A DNA stretch of 64,000 nucleotides from Photobacterium aquimaris (GCF_002954455.1 NZ_MSCC01000001.1:58926-122925), one strand, 5' to 3'; shown: positions 21,857 to 31,996, counted from the first letter of the stretch. Notes: generated from the letters alone by a model not told the origin. Program-made: numbers and translations.

Positions 21857-22681
21857 TTGCAAACCTATTCGCTGCCACAGAGTAACCCCGATAGTGTGGT
21901 TCTTTTGCAGATCACCGACACTCACTTGTTTGCCAATGGTTCCGGCTCTTTGCTTGGTGTGGCAACCAAAGATAGTTTTCATGCCGTGCTTAATGGGGTA
22001 GACACTGCTGCGCGTCATTTTGATGCTATTGTCGCTACCGGTGATATATCTCAAGATCATACCCCTTATTCTTATCAGCGTTTTGCTGATGGTATCTCAC
22101 GCTGGTCACAACCGTGTTTTTGGTTACCTGGTAATCATGATTTTCAGCCAACCATGCAATCTATTTTACCGAGTGAGCAAATTAAGCCACACCAGCAGGT
22201 ATTAGTAGGTGAACATTGGCAAATGATTTTACTGGACAGCCAAGTCCAAGGAGTACCACATGGTGAAGTCAGTGCTGCCCAGTTAGCACTATTAGAGACT
22301 GCTTTAGCAAGGTATCCTGATCGTTATGCATTAATTTTATTGCATCATCATCCGCTAGAAGCGGGGAGTGCGTGGTTAGATCAGCATCAACTTCATAATA
22401 ATCATCAATTATGGAATGTGATCGATAAGTACCCACAAGTTAAAGCTGTGCTATGTGGTCATATTCATCAAAATCTAGATCGGATCTACCATGGTGTGCG
22501 TGTGCTGGCGACACCATCAACCTGTATTCAATTTATGCCTGATTCTGATGACTTTGCTTTAGATGATAATAATCCAGGTTGGCGTTATTTAGAACTTACC
22601 CATGATGGTCGAATTATAACCAGTGTGCATCGTGTTGATGGCGATCAATTTAAACCAAAACTTGATGCTGAAGGTTACTAA
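21857..22681 (+). CDS. cpdA: 3',5'-cyclic AMP phosphodiesterase CpdA
   Basis: CpdA is a metallophosphoesterase that hydrolyses cAMP and so tunes CRP-dependent regulation. Motifs are intact: ITDTHLF (D-x-H), ATGDIS, LPGNHDF, LLHHHPL and LCGHIHQ. The frame is open from a TTG at 21827 with no ribosome binding site. I prefer the TTG at 21857, which lies about 11 bases after AAGG and gives 274 residues, the family length; neither choice is certain. It overlaps yqiA by one base at its 3' end. Confidence 0.9.
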   Translation: MQTYSLPQSNPDSVVLLQITDTHLFANGSGSLLGVATKDSFHAVLNGVDTAARHFDAIVATGDISQDHTPYSYQRFADGISRWSQPCFWLPGNHDFQPTMQSILPSEQIKPHQQVLVGEHWQMILLDSQVQGVPHGEVSAAQLALLETALARYPDRYALILLHHHPLEAGSAWLDQHQLHNNHQLWNVIDKYPQVKAVLCGHIHQNLDRIYHGVRVLATPSTCIQFMPDSDDFALDDNNPGWRYLELTHDGRIITSVHRVDGDQFKPKLDAEGY

Positions 22682-23259
22682 TGCCACCGTTATTAATTTA
22701 TTTACACGGTTTCAATAGTTCGCCATCATCACTGAAAGCGCAGCAAATGATGGCTTATTGTCGTGAACATCGACCTGATATCAAGCTTGTTGCTCCTCAA
22801 TTACCGAGCTATCCAGCGCAAGCAAGCCAATATTTAGCCCAATTGGTTGAGCAATATAATGACCACTATACTATCGGTGTTGTTGGTAGCTCGTTAGGGG
22901 GGTATTTAAGCACCTGGCTCAGTGAACGTTATCAGTTACCAGCGGTATTGGTGAATCCTGCAGTTAAACCTTATCAATTACTTGCGAATTACTTGGGACC
23001 ACAACAAAATCCGTACAGTGGTGAAAAGTATGTGTTGTCATCACAACACATTGATGAGTTAAAAGCCCTTGAAGTGATCAATATTAGTGCCCCTCAACAG
23101 TTATGGGTATTATTGCAACAAGGCGATGAGGTACTTGATTATCGTCAAGCAGCATTAAAATATGCACACTGTAGGCTAACAATTGAAGCTGATGGTGATC
23201 ATAGTTTTTGCCAATTTGAACGTTTTCCCGCCACCATTCTTCAATTCTTAGGGTTATAA
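22681..23259 (+). CDS. yqiA: Esterase YqiA (UPF0227 alpha/beta hydrolase)
   Basis: This small alpha/beta-hydrolase of 192 residues is known in E. coli as an esterase with preference for short acyl chains; its physiological substrate is not known. The oxyanion segment YLHGFNSSP is near residue 7, the nucleophile elbow GSSLGGYLS near 73, and the final GDHSFCQFE provides the His. The ATG overlaps the cpdA stop, so translation is coupled. Confidence 0.9.
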   Translation: MPPLLIYLHGFNSSPSSLKAQQMMAYCREHRPDIKLVAPQLPSYPAQASQYLAQLVEQYNDHYTIGVVGSSLGGYLSTWLSERYQLPAVLVNPAVKPYQLLANYLGPQQNPYSGEKYVLSSQHIDELKALEVINISAPQQLWVLLQQGDEVLDYRQAALKYAHCRLTIEADGDHSFCQFERFPATILQFLGL

Positions 23260-23378
23260 CCGGACTTATCTGTTCATTGAGTAACGAGATAGGCTACCCT
23301 ATAAATCAAGTTATATGTATTAGCATAAAACTGATACCCAGTTTATGTCCCTTTTTAGTAAGACTGAAAAGAGACCCG

Positions 23379-23398
23379 ACTCACTGAATGTGAGTTTT
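23379..23398 (+). terminator. Small hairpin between yqiA and parE
   Basis: ACTCAC and GTGAGT pair around a 5-base loop and are followed by TTTT. A second weaker hairpin (CTCGC/GCGAG) lies just downstream. It may be a weak terminator or leader structure in the 215-base gap. Confidence 0.35.
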
Positions 23399-23474
23399 CC
23401 GCTGACTCTCGCTTGACAACACCGCGAGGGTTACTGACTATTGTTTGCAAAATTTTCTCGTAAATTTCCGTGAT

Positions 23475-25358
23475 ATGACAGATCAAAGCTATAACGCCGG
23501 AGCCATTGAGGTTCTAAATGGCCTTGAGCCAGTACGCCGCCGTCCGGGTATGTATACCGATACGGTAAGACCTAACCACCTTGGTCAAGAAGTTATCGAT
23601 AACAGTGTCGATGAAGCCTTGGCTGGACATGCTCGTAAAGTCGAAGTCATTCTTCATGCCGATCAATCATTAGAAGTGATTGATGATGGTCGTGGTATGC
23701 CTGTCGATATTCATCCAGAAGAAGGTGTTTCTGGGGTTGAGCTTATTCTATGTAAATTACATGCCGGAGGTAAATTCTCGGGTAAAAACTATCAATTTTC
23801 AGGTGGTTTACACGGGGTAGGTATTTCGGTTGTAAACGCCCTTTCTAATCGTGTTGAAGTCACGGTTAAACGTGATGGTCAAGTGTATCAAATTGCATTT
23901 GAAAATGGCGATAAAGTCTCTGAATTAGAAGTCATTGGTACTTGTGGTCGTCGTGCAAAAGGCACCAAAGTTCATTTTTGGCCGAACCCTAAATACTTTG
24001 ATAGCGCTAAGTTTTCTGTTACACGCCTTAAAAGCAATTTAAAAGCCAAGGCCGTATTGTGCCCTGGTTTAGAAATTGTTTTTACTAATAAAATCAACGA
24101 TGAAACAATACGTTGGTGCTATGAGGATGGTTTAAAAGATTATTTATCCGAAGGTGTTAAAGGTTATACATTATTGCCAGAAGAGCCATTTACAGGTGTC
24201 TTTAGTGGTGCAACTGAAGCCGCTGATTGGGCGTTGCTATGGTTGCCAGAAGGCGGTGAACTGATCACTGAAAGTTACGTTAACCTGATTCCTACCGCCC
24301 AAGGTGGTACTCACGTTAATGGTTTACGCCAAGGTTTACTTGATGCGATGCGTGAGTTCTGTGAATTCCGCAATTTATTACCACGAGGCGTAAAACTAAC
24401 GGCTGATGATATTTGGGATCGCTGTGCTTACGTGTTATCGGTAAAAATGCAGGATCCACAATTTGCCGGTCAAACTAAAGAGCGTTTATCGTCACGTCAA
24501 TGTGCGGCATTTGTTGCTGGCGTAGTCAAAGATGCCTTTAGCTTATGGCTTAATGAGCGTCCACAACTGGCTGAGTTATTGGCCGAAGTTTGTATTGCTA
24601 ATGCCCATCGTCGTATGCGCGCTAGTAAGAAAGTTGTGCGCAAGAAAATAGCGTCAGGGCCTGCTTTGCCGGGCAAATTAGCTGATTGTTCACAACAAGA
24701 CTTAAATCGCACTGAATTGTTTTTAGTCGAAGGTGACTCGGCGGGTGGTTCTGCTAAACAAGCCCGTGATCGTATGTTCCAAGCTATCATGCCGTTACGA
24801 GGTAAGATATTAAATACTTGGGAGGTTTCCTCTGACCAAGTGTTGGCATCAGAAGAAGTTCATAATATTTCCATTGCATTGGGTATTGATCCTGACAGTG
24901 GTGATTTAAGCGGTCTTCGTTACGGTAAAATCTGTGTTCTTGCCGATGCGGACTCCGATGGTTTGCACATTGCGACCTTATTGTGTGCCTTATTTATGAA
25001 GCACTTTGAAGCCTTAGTGCGTGCAGGGCATGTGTTCATTGCAATGCCGCCACTTTACCGTATCGATTTAGGTAAAGAGGTATTTTATGCGCTGGATGAA
25101 GCGGAAAAAAATGCCATACTTGAACGTCTAAGTGGTAAACGAGGCAGGGTTAACGTGCAGCGCTTTAAAGGTCTGGGTGAAATGAACCCATTGCAATTGC
25201 GTGAAACTACGATGGATCCTAATACTCGTCGTTTGGTGCAACTTACTATTGATGATGATAGTGAAACCAATGAAATGATGGATATGCTGCTTGGTAAAAA
25301 ACGCGCAGAAGATCGTCGTCATTGGCTGCAAAGTAAAGGCGATATGGCGGAAGTGTAA
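23475..25358 (+). CDS. parE: DNA topoisomerase IV subunit B
   Basis: ParE supplies the ATPase half of topoisomerase IV, which decatenates daughter chromosomes. The frame is open from 23445, but the conserved start MTDQSYNAGAIEVLNGLEPV is at 23475, giving 627 residues. The GHKL ATPase motifs (VIDDGRGMPVD, GGLHGVGISVVNALS), the TOPRIM motif (ELFLVEGDSAGGSAKQARDR, and DADSDGLHIATL) and the C-terminal QRFKGLGEMNP are all present. parC follows 80 bases downstream in the same direction. Confidence 0.97.
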   Translation: MTDQSYNAGAIEVLNGLEPVRRRPGMYTDTVRPNHLGQEVIDNSVDEALAGHARKVEVILHADQSLEVIDDGRGMPVDIHPEEGVSGVELILCKLHAGGKFSGKNYQFSGGLHGVGISVVNALSNRVEVTVKRDGQVYQIAFENGDKVSELEVIGTCGRRAKGTKVHFWPNPKYFDSAKFSVTRLKSNLKAKAVLCPGLEIVFTNKINDETIRWCYEDGLKDYLSEGVKGYTLLPEEPFTGVFSGATEAADWALLWLPEGGELITESYVNLIPTAQGGTHVNGLRQGLLDAMREFCEFRNLLPRGVKLTADDIWDRCAYVLSVKMQDPQFAGQTKERLSSRQCAAFVAGVVKDAFSLWLNERPQLAELLAEVCIANAHRRMRASKKVVRKKIASGPALPGKLADCSQQDLNRTELFLVEGDSAGGSAKQARDRMFQAIMPLRGKILNTWEVSSDQVLASEEVHNISIALGIDPDSGDLSGLRYGKICVLADADSDGLHIATLLCALFMKHFEALVRAGHVFIAMPPLYRIDLGKEVFYALDEAEKNAILERLSGKRGRVNVQRFKGLGEMNPLQLRETTMDPNTRRLVQLTIDDDSETNEMMDMLLGKKRAEDRRHWLQSKGDMAEV

Positions 25359-25385
25359 TTTCCCTCCACGTATATTATTTTTAAA

Positions 25386-25408
25386 TCGGCAAACATTATG
25401 TTTGCCGA
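25386..25408 (+). other. Perfect hairpin in the parE-parC gap
   Basis: TCGGCAAACA and TGTTTGCCGA form a perfect 10-bp stem with a 3-base loop. No T-run follows, so it is not a standard terminator. It may pause transcription or protect mRNA ends between the two topoisomerase IV genes. Confidence 0.55.
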
Positions 25409-25438
25409 ATCGCATTATTTAAGACGGATTATCTCACG

Positions 25439-27718
25439 ATGACTGATGTCTCTATGGATGGCGTTGAACAGCTTCCACTTAGAAAGTTTACTGAAGACGC
25501 TTATTTAAATTACTCCATGTATGTGATCATGGATCGTGCCTTGCCTTTTATTGGTGATGGCTTAAAACCAGTACAACGTCGTATTATTTATGCGATGTCT
25601 GAATTAGGTTTGAACGCGACGGCAAAATATAAAAAATCAGCACGTACAGTTGGTGACGTATTAGGTAAATTCCATCCACACGGTGACTCGGCGTGTTATG
25701 AAGCGATGGTGCTGATGGCACAACCTTTCTCCTACCGCTATCCATTAGTCGACGGTCAAGGTAACTGGGGTGCACCAGATGATCCGAAATCTTTTGCTGC
25801 AATGCGTTATACCGAATCACGTTTATCACGTTTTTCCGAAGTATTACTCTCAGAGATAAATCAAGGCACTGCCGATTGGGTACCAAACTTTGATGGTACT
25901 ATGCTTGAGCCTAAAATGTTACCTGCACGCCTGCCGCATATTTTACTGAATGGTATTACAGGTATCGCGGTCGGTATGGCAACTGATATTCCACCGCATA
26001 ATGTGCGTGAAGTCGCTAATGCTGCTGTGCACATGATCGAGAATCCAAGTGCCGATCTTGATCAATTGATGGAATTTGTTCAAGGTCCTGATTACCCTAC
26101 CGAAGCTGAGATCATCACTTCAAAATCAGATTTAAAGAAGATGTATGCCACTGGCCGTGGTAGTGTAAAAATGCGCGCGATTTGGCATAAAGAGAATGGT
26201 GATATTGTTATTACCGCGCTGCCACATCAGACATCAGGAGCTAAACTATTGGAGCAAATTGCCGCGCAAATGCGCGCTAAAAAGCTACCAATGGTGGAAG
26301 ACTTGCGTGATGAATCAGATCATGAAAATCCGACTCGAATTGTGATTGTGCCACGCACTAATCGTATTGATTGCGATCAGTTGATGAATCACTTGTTTGC
26401 CTCAACAGATTTAGAAAAAAGTTTTCGGGCTAACATTAACATGCTTGGGTTAGATGGTCGTCCACAAGTTAAAGGCTTGGTGACAATCATTAAAGAATGG
26501 CTTGAGTATCGTCGTAGTACGGTCCGTCGTCGTTTGCAATACCGTCTTGATAAAGTGATCGCTCGCTTACATATTTTAGAAGGTTTATTGGCAGCTTACC
26601 TTAATATTGATGAAGTGATTGAGATCATTCGTAGTGAAGATGATCCTAAAGCAGAGTTAATGTCACGTTTTGATTTAACCGTGACTCAAGCCGATGCGAT
26701 TTTAGAAATAAAACTGCGTCAGTTAGCCAAGCTTGAAGAAATTAAGATCCGTGGTGAATTAGATGAATTAGCTAAAGAGCGCGATCAACTTGAAAAGCTG
26801 CTAGGTTCTGAGCGTCGTTTAAATACCTTGATTAAAAAAGAAATTATCGCAGATGCTGAAAAGTACGGCGATGATCGTCGTTCACCATTGGTTGAGCGAG
26901 CAGAAGCTAAAGCGATGACGGAACGTGACTTACTGCCAAGTGAAGCAATCACAGTGGTGCTGTCAGACAAAGGCTGGATTCGTCATGCTAAAGGGCACGA
27001 GGTTGATCCTGTGACGCTAAATTATAAGTCAGGTGATAATTATCTTGCTCATGCTCGCGGTAAGAGCAATCAACCAGCCATATTCTTAGGTTCTGATGGA
27101 CGCAGCTATGCGCTTGAATCACATAGTTTGCCATCTGCACGTAGCCAGGGCGAACCTATTACTGGTCGTTTAAACTTAACGCCAGGCACGAATATGCGCC
27201 AAGTTATGATGGCTGAAGATGATCAGTTATGGCTTATGGCATCGGATGCAGGTTATGGCTTTATCTGTAAGAGCAGTGATATGGTATCTAAAAATAAGAG
27301 CGGTAAAGCCTTATTAACAGTACCTGAAAATGCATTGGTTTTACCGCCTCAACCGGTTGCTGATCTTAATAATGATCAAATTCTGGCGATCACCAATGAA
27401 GGTCGAATGTTGTTATTCCCGATTAAAGACTTACCGCAATTAGGTAAAGGAAAGGGCAATAAGATCATCAATATTCCATCAGTACGCTCGAAAGCTCGCG
27501 AAGAATTCTTATCTTATTTGGTCGTTCTAACTGCAGATAGCCATGTTACCTTGTATGCAGGTAAGCGTAAGTTAAGCTTAAAACCAACGGATCTAGAGAA
27601 CTTCCGAGGTGAGCGAGGCCGCCGAGGATCGATGTTACCACGTGGATTACAGCGTGTGACTGAGATTGATATCGACTCACCACAAACACTCAGTGATGAG
27701 CAAGTTATCGAGAATTAA
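25439..27718 (+). CDS. parC: DNA topoisomerase IV subunit A
   Basis: ParC is the DNA-breakage subunit of topoisomerase IV. The 759-residue protein shows the winged-helix region with [13 protein letters not shown] and the active tyrosine in [11 protein letters not shown], followed by the coiled-coil gate ([16 protein letters not shown]) and C-terminal beta-pinwheel repeats. The quinolone-determining positions equivalent to E. coli Ser80 and Glu84 are Ser84 and Glu88 here, the wild-type residues. The ribosome binding site is weak. Confidence 0.97.
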   Translation: MTDVSMDGVEQLPLRKFTEDAYLNYSMYVIMDRALPFIGDGLKPVQRRIIYAMSELGLNATAKYKKSARTVGDVLGKFHPHGDSACYEAMVLMAQPFSYRYPLVDGQGNWGAPDDPKSFAAMRYTESRLSRFSEVLLSEINQGTADWVPNFDGTMLEPKMLPARLPHILLNGITGIAVGMATDIPPHNVREVANAAVHMIENPSADLDQLMEFVQGPDYPTEAEIITSKSDLKKMYATGRGSVKMRAIWHKENGDIVITALPHQTSGAKLLEQIAAQMRAKKLPMVEDLRDESDHENPTRIVIVPRTNRIDCDQLMNHLFASTDLEKSFRANINMLGLDGRPQVKGLVTIIKEWLEYRRSTVRRRLQYRLDKVIARLHILEGLLAAYLNIDEVIEIIRSEDDPKAELMSRFDLTVTQADAILEIKLRQLAKLEEIKIRGELDELAKERDQLEKLLGSERRLNTLIKKEIIADAEKYGDDRRSPLVERAEAKAMTERDLLPSEAITVVLSDKGWIRHAKGHEVDPVTLNYKSGDNYLAHARGKSNQPAIFLGSDGRSYALESHSLPSARSQGEPITGRLNLTPGTNMRQVMMAEDDQLWLMASDAGYGFICKSSDMVSKNKSGKALLTVPENALVLPPQPVADLNNDQILAITNEGRMLLFPIKDLPQLGKGKGNKIINIPSVRSKAREEFLSYLVVLTADSHVTLYAGKRKLSLKPTDLENFRGERGRRGSMLPRGLQRVTEIDIDSPQTLSDEQVIEN

Positions 27719-27739
27719 TACTCGTTATATAGACAACAG

Positions 27740-27764
27740 AACCCTCATTTATTGGGGGTTTTTA
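27740..27764 (+). terminator. Terminator after parC
   Basis: AACCCTCA and TGGGGGTT form a short hairpin ending in TTTTTA just after the parC stop. Confidence 0.75.
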
Positions 27765-27880
27765 ATGATTTATTTGCGTAAGTTGTGGTGCTGTTGGTTA
27801 AGGTATTAACCCACATAAGAGGTGTAATTTTCCTTGCTGTGGGTATACTAGCGCACACTTGTTCGCTGAGGAATGTTTGA

Positions 27881-28606
27881 ATGATTTATATTTTACGCCT
27901 GATTGCGATCGCAATTTTTGCCATCGTAACCTTTGTCTTTGGCTGTGGTTATTGTTTATTAAGTCCACGTAATCCTAAACATGTTTATACTTTTGGACGT
28001 CTGTTTAGCAAGATGTCACGTGTACTAGGGATTAAACTTGAAATTCGCTACGCTGATGGTGCTGAGCAAGTAGGCTCTGCAGTTTATATTGCTAACCATC
28101 AAAATACTTATGATTTATTTACTGTTTCTGGTGCAATTATGCAACGTACCGTGACTGTTGGTAAAAAAAGTTTAGTCTGGATCCCATTGTTTGGGCAGCT
28201 ATACTGGATCACAGGTAATATTCTTATTGATCGTGCTAATCGCAGTAAAGCGGTAGGCACTATTGGTCAAGTAGTTGAAAAAATCAAAAAAAATAAAGTG
28301 TCTGTATGGATGTTTCCTGAAGGTACTCGCTCACGAGGCCGTGGTTTATTACCGTTTAAAACTGGTGCATTTCATGCTGCAATTGGCGCCCAAGTACCGA
28401 TTGTACCTATTGTATGTAGTTCAACCGATAAAGTAAGACTTAACCGTTGGAATAACGGTGTGGTGATTGTTGAGCTAATGAAGCCGATTAGCACCGTGGG
28501 TTTAGAAAAAGAAGATGTGCGTAAATTATTAACCCAAAGCCGAAATATAATGGCCGCTAAATTAGAAGAACTAGATCAAGAGGTTGCGGAGCGCAATAAG
28601 CATTAA
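27881..28606 (+). CDS. plsC: 1-acyl-sn-glycerol-3-phosphate acyltransferase
   Basis: PlsC adds the second acyl chain to lysophosphatidic acid at the inner membrane. The 241-residue protein has an N-terminal membrane segment (about 2-25), the HX4D catalytic motif NHQNTYD (about 73-79) and the substrate motif FPEGTRSRG (about 147-155). GAGG precedes the start. The position downstream of parC matches E. coli. Confidence 0.95.
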   Translation: MIYILRLIAIAIFAIVTFVFGCGYCLLSPRNPKHVYTFGRLFSKMSRVLGIKLEIRYADGAEQVGSAVYIANHQNTYDLFTVSGAIMQRTVTVGKKSLVWIPLFGQLYWITGNILIDRANRSKAVGTIGQVVEKIKKNKVSVWMFPEGTRSRGRGLLPFKTGAFHAAIGAQVPIVPIVCSSTDKVRLNRWNNGVVIVELMKPISTVGLEKEDVRKLLTQSRNIMAAKLEELDQEVAERNKH

Positions 28607-28662
28607 TTTTGGCTATTTAATGCTTAGTAAATATAATTAAAACAGATAGTATAAGTGTTATT

Positions 28663-28702
28663 AACAAGGACATGTTTTATGAACATGTCCTTGTTTTGTT
28701 TT
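28663..28702 (+). terminator. Strong terminator after plsC
   Basis: A perfect 14-bp inverted repeat (AACAAGGACATGTT / AACATGTCCTTGTT) with a 5-base loop is followed by TTGTTTTAT. Its A-rich left flank could also act on the reverse strand. Confidence 0.8.
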
Positions 28703-28755
28703 ATTGTTAGTAAATAACGATAAACAGTATTTAGTGATAGAAATAGAAGATAATC

Positions 28756-29289
28756 ATGACTGAAGAATATGTAGTGTTAGTAGATAAGCAAGGCCATGAA
28801 CTTGGCTTACAAGAAAAAATGCAAGCTCACCGTGATGGTGCACTGCATTTGGCCTTTTCTGTATTGCTTTACCGTGATACGGCTTCTGGACGTGAATATT
28901 TATTACACCAACGCGCATTAGAGAAATACCATAGTGGTGGGTTGTGGACCAATACTTGTTGTTCTCATCCTCGTCAGGGGGAAACGATGAATCAAGCTGG
29001 TGTACGTCGCTTACAAGAAGAAATGGGCATTACTTTAACAACTAGCTTAACGGATATCGGTGATTTTTGTTATTTCGCTAATTTAGATCATCAATTGATC
29101 GAACATGAATTGGATCATGTGCTTATTGCTAATGGTGAAGGGGTGGTGTTTACACCTAATCCAGCTGAAGTGATGGCATATCGTTGGTGGTCGATGGCTG
29201 AATTAGAATTGCAATTGCAACAGGCACCACAGTTGTTTACAGCATGGTTTGCACAAGTATTAGATCTTGCTGAGCAAACATATCGTTAG
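28756..29289 (+). CDS. idi: Isopentenyl-diphosphate delta-isomerase, type I
   Basis: Idi interconverts isopentenyl and dimethylallyl diphosphate in isoprenoid supply. The 177-residue protein has the type I active-site cysteine in NTCCSHPRQGE (about 72-82) and the glutamate of LDHVLIANGE. It also has a Nudix-like GVRRLQEEMGI segment. Convergent with ridA. The type I enzyme is optional in bacteria using the MEP pathway. Confidence 0.94.
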   Translation: MTEEYVVLVDKQGHELGLQEKMQAHRDGALHLAFSVLLYRDTASGREYLLHQRALEKYHSGGLWTNTCCSHPRQGETMNQAGVRRLQEEMGITLTTSLTDIGDFCYFANLDHQLIEHELDHVLIANGEGVVFTPNPAEVMAYRWWSMAELELQLQQAPQLFTAWFAQVLDLAEQTYR

Positions 29290-29303
29290 TTGTCGTAGCA
29301 AAC

Positions 29304-29334
29304 AGCGATCACTGATTTCAGTCTCGTGATCGCT
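29304..29334. terminator. Hairpin between convergent idi and ridA
   Basis: AGCGATCAC and GTGATCGCT form a 9-bp stem with a 13-base loop. There is no T-run on either side, so any termination would be weak. Confidence 0.45.
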
Positions 29335-29343
29335 ATTTCAGCA

Positions 29344-29730
29344 TTATTTACGTACTGCAATCGCTTCAATTTCAATTTTCACATCTTTAGGTAGACGCGC
29401 AACTTCAACACAAGAACGAGCTGGGTAAGGCGCATTATGTTCATCAAAGAACGCACCATATACTTCATTAACCGCACCAAAATCATTCAGATCTTTAACA
29501 AATACCGTCATCTTAACGATATCAGCAACAGCTAAGCCTGATGCTTCTACAACTGCTTTAACGTTATCTAATGATTGACGTGTTTGAGCTACAATATCTT
29601 CTGCAACTTCACCTGTTAGTGGGTTTACTGGAATCTGACCAGATGTCATTACCATGCTACCAAGATCAACACCTTGTACATAAGGACCGATCGCTGCAGG
29701 TGCTTGCTCTGTATGAAGAATCTTTGTCAT
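29344..29730 (-). CDS. ridA: 2-iminobutanoate/2-iminopropanoate deaminase RidA
   Basis: RidA hydrolyses reactive enamine/imine intermediates released by PLP enzymes such as threonine dehydratase. The 128-residue protein shows the family hallmarks: GPYVQGVDLGSMVMTSGQIP, DNVKAVVEASG, and the substrate-binding Arg in PARSCVEVARLP. AGGATAAC precedes the ATG. In E. coli and vibrios it lies beside pyrBI, as here. Confidence 0.95.
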   Translation of the reverse strand: MTKILHTEQAPAAIGPYVQGVDLGSMVMTSGQIPVNPLTGEVAEDIVAQTRQSLDNVKAVVEASGLAVADIVKMTVFVKDLNDFGAVNEVYGAFFDEHNAPYPARSCVEVARLPKDVKIEIEAIAVRK

Positions 29731-30084
29731 AAGTTATCCTATTTATGATCATTAAAAGGCGTAATAATTACCTTTAACCATGGATTGATATGGGGGCAAT
29801 AAACCTATATTCAACTAATAATGATCGATTGCAGAGGCTTAGATCCATGCTTGGGCACTCCTTGGCAATGTATGGATCAATAATGCATTGGACAATACAG
29901 ATTATTGGTGTCGTTATTGTGAGGCTGTATTTTGTACTATTGATGCGTGCGGTTGCATACTAATGGTGGCAATTATAATGTAGCGGAGATATGACCATTA
30001 TCACCAAATAACAAAGGTTATAGGTAATTATTGTAGTGAATGATAGTAATGTAATGCTAGTTTGCGTTATAGATTACTTTTTAC
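29731..30084. other. Intergenic region between ridA and pyrI terminator
   Basis: This AT-rich gap of about 350 bases carries the ridA promoter at its left end. The only structure I see is a 7-bp inverted repeat (GATCCAT at 29842, ATGGATC at 29872) around a 23-base centre. No gene is supported. Confidence 0.5.
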
Positions 30085-30144
30085 TAAAAAATACCCAGTA
30101 ATAATGACGTGTTTGAGTTAGTTGTCATCACTAATTACTGGGTA
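30085..30144 (-). terminator. Terminator of the pyrBI operon
   Basis: On the minus strand TACCCAGTAAT and ATTACTGGGTA form an 11-bp outer stem followed by TTTTTT. An inner ATGAC/GTCAT stem sits inside the long loop, making a two-tier structure. Confidence 0.8.
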
Positions 30145-30158
30145 AGTTATAGTCTGTT

Positions 30159-30626
30159 TTAGCTATTAGATTCAGTCACGATTTGGCGTGAGAATACTTT
30201 TTCGCAGTACTTACACTTTAATTGAATATCTGCTTTTTTAGTCAATACCTTAAAGCCACTATTAACCGGTTCACCATGTGAAATACAGTTGCTATTTGGG
30301 CATTTAAAAATGGTGCTGATAAATTCAGGTAGTGATAAGTTAAGTTTCTTTACCACAGCATAATTTTCAATTTGATTGACAGTGGCCTTTGGCGCGTAAA
30401 GCGCTAATTGGTTGGCCTGATCTTCGCTAACAAACACATTTTCAATCTTGATCAGATCTTTAGCACCTAATGCTGATGACGGTAAATTAAGACCAATAGT
30501 CACGCGTTCGTTAGTGCCGTCAATATTAAATAATTTCAGGATTTTAATGCCAACATTTGCAGGAATATGATCGATAACGGTGCCGTTTTTAATTGCTTCA
30601 ACTTTGAGTTGGGTCTCTTTAACCAT
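30159..30626 (-). CDS. pyrI: Aspartate carbamoyltransferase regulatory chain
   Basis: PyrI forms dimers that hold catalytic PyrB trimers together and bind the CTP/ATP effectors. The sequence [20 protein letters not shown] and the zinc site CPNSNCISH...CKYCEKVF (four Cys) identify it. Two in-frame ATGs are available; the second, at 30626, sits 10 bases after GAGG and gives 155 residues, while the first at 30635 is almost on top of the ribosome binding site. It follows pyrB within a few bases. Confidence 0.95.
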   Translation of the reverse strand: MVKETQLKVEAIKNGTVIDHIPANVGIKILKLFNIDGTNERVTIGLNLPSSALGAKDLIKIENVFVSEDQANQLALYAPKATVNQIENYAVVKKLNLSLPEFISTIFKCPNSNCISHGEPVNSGFKVLTKKADIQLKCKYCEKVFSRQIVTESNS

Positions 30627-30640
30627 GATCGTCATTCCTC

Positions 30641-31570
30641 TTATAGGGTTTCATTAAGTACAAGTGCAAGTAACGCTTGACGTGCATAGATGCCATTTTC
30701 AGCTTGTTGGAAGAAATAAGCATGCTTAGTCTTATCAACATCAACCGTAATTTCATCAACCCGTGGTAGCGGATGTAATACCTTTAAATTGTCACGGGCG
30801 TTGTCTAGCATGCTCGCTGTAAGGATATAAGCTGCTTTCATGTGTACATATTCAGACTCATCAAAACGCTCTTTTTGTACACGAGTCATGTAAAGAATAT
30901 CGAGCTCAGGGATTACATCTTCCATGTTGCTGTGTAAGCTATAGCTAATTCCAGCATCATCTAATTCTTCGCAAATATAATCAGGCATTGCCAATACTTC
31001 TGGTGCGATGAAGAAGAATTTAACATCATTAAACTTTGACAGTGCTTGAGTGAGTGAATGCACTGTACGGCCATATTTTAAATCACCGACAAAGGCAATA
31101 TTAATTCCATCTAATCGACCTTGAGTTTCATAGATAGTAAACAGATCCAATAATGTTTGGGTTGGATGTTGATTGGCGCCATCACCACCATTGATAACCG
31201 GGACACCATTAGAAAATTCAGAGGCTAACCGAGCAGCACCTTCTTGTGGATGACGCATAACAAATGCATCAACATAAGAGGTAATCACCTGTACCGAATC
31301 CGATAATGTCTCGCCTTTATTAGCAAGCGAAGTGTTTCCTGGAGAGTCAAATCCGACCACAGTACCGCCTAGGCGTTGGATAGCCGTTTCAAAAGAAAGA
31401 CGGGTACGGGTTGAAGGTTCAAAGAAGCAACTGGCAATGACTTTATTTTGCAGTAAGGTTGGGTTTGGCTCCGCTTTTAGTCTTGCAGCAGTATCAACAA
31501 TAAGCTCTAGTTCAGCACGATTAAGCTCGGGGATGGAAATAATATGCTTTTTAAACAGCGAATTAGCCAT
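30641..31570 (-). CDS. pyrB: Aspartate carbamoyltransferase catalytic chain
   Basis: PyrB condenses carbamoyl phosphate and aspartate, the first committed step of pyrimidine synthesis. The 309-residue protein has the carbamoyl-phosphate signature [14 protein letters not shown] (about 52-65), the swinging loop Lys/Ser region ([14 protein letters not shown]) and HPLPRVDEI near the C-terminus. It is the first gene of the pyrBI operon and lies behind an attenuator with a leader peptide. Confidence 0.97.
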   Translation of the reverse strand: MANSLFKKHIISIPELNRAELELIVDTAARLKAEPNPTLLQNKVIASCFFEPSTRTRLSFETAIQRLGGTVVGFDSPGNTSLANKGETLSDSVQVITSYVDAFVMRHPQEGAARLASEFSNGVPVINGGDGANQHPTQTLLDLFTIYETQGRLDGINIAFVGDLKYGRTVHSLTQALSKFNDVKFFFIAPEVLAMPDYICEELDDAGISYSLHSNMEDVIPELDILYMTRVQKERFDESEYVHMKAAYILTASMLDNARDNLKVLHPLPRVDEITVDVDKTKHAYFFQQAENGIYARQALLALVLNETL

Positions 31571-31630
31571 GGCTTCTTTCCCTATGATGGTGTGATTAAA
31601 TTGAATTTTTGGTGTTGCTAAATTTTAGGC

Positions 31631-31663
31631 AAAAAAAGCCCCCTACTTAAAGGAGGCTTTTTT
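31631..31663 (-). terminator. pyrBI attenuator terminator
   Basis: Read on the minus strand, AAAAAAGCCTCC and GGGGGCTTTTTTT form a GC-rich hairpin followed by a U-run, about 60 bases before pyrB. It overlaps the end and stop codon of the PyrL leader frame. This is the arrangement in which a ribosome tracking close behind RNA polymerase prevents the terminator from forming. Confidence 0.85.
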
Positions 31664-31745
31664 GAAAAATAGTAAAAATAAAATAACCAACCATCATCAA
31701 AGGATGATTAAAGCAGCTTAATTTTGCGGTGATGGCAGGTTTCAT
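31647..31745 (-). CDS. pyrL: pyrBI operon leader peptide
   Basis: A 32-codon frame from the ATG at 31745 reads MKPAITAKLSCFNHPLMMVG then YFIFTIFQKSLL and stops inside the attenuator stem. AAGAGA precedes the start. The stretch just before the hairpin is T-rich on the coding strand, which would give the U-rich pausing tract known from enterobacterial pyrBI attenuation: low UTP slows polymerase there, the ribosome catches up and transcription reads through. The amino-acid sequence differs from E. coli PyrL, as expected since only translation matters. Confidence 0.72.
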   Translation of the reverse strand: MKPAITAKLSCFNHPLMMVGYFIFTIFQKSLL

Positions 31746-31942
31746 TTTTTATCTCTTGCTGGGCAAATTGCAAGGATTATACCGTCTATTTCTTATGGCG
31801 CAAGCGTTTGCGTTAACTATTCAATGGATGGATTTTTATGCAATTATAGAGTTGGTATTGTAACGTTTATTTCTGTTTATATGCTTGAAATTAAAAGTTT
31901 TTTGTTTGGTGTTAAAAAACATGGTTGAAACAATATGCAACA

Positions 31943-31960
31943 GCCGCTCAAGTGAGCGGC
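31943..31960 (-). terminator. Hairpin after argF
   Basis: GCCGCTCA and TGAGCGGC form an 8-bp stem with a 2-base centre downstream of argF. The T content after it is low, so it may be only a weak terminator. Confidence 0.5.
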
Positions 31961-31996
31961 AGTAGAATTATAGCGATAGCATTTAAGCTTGAGTGT

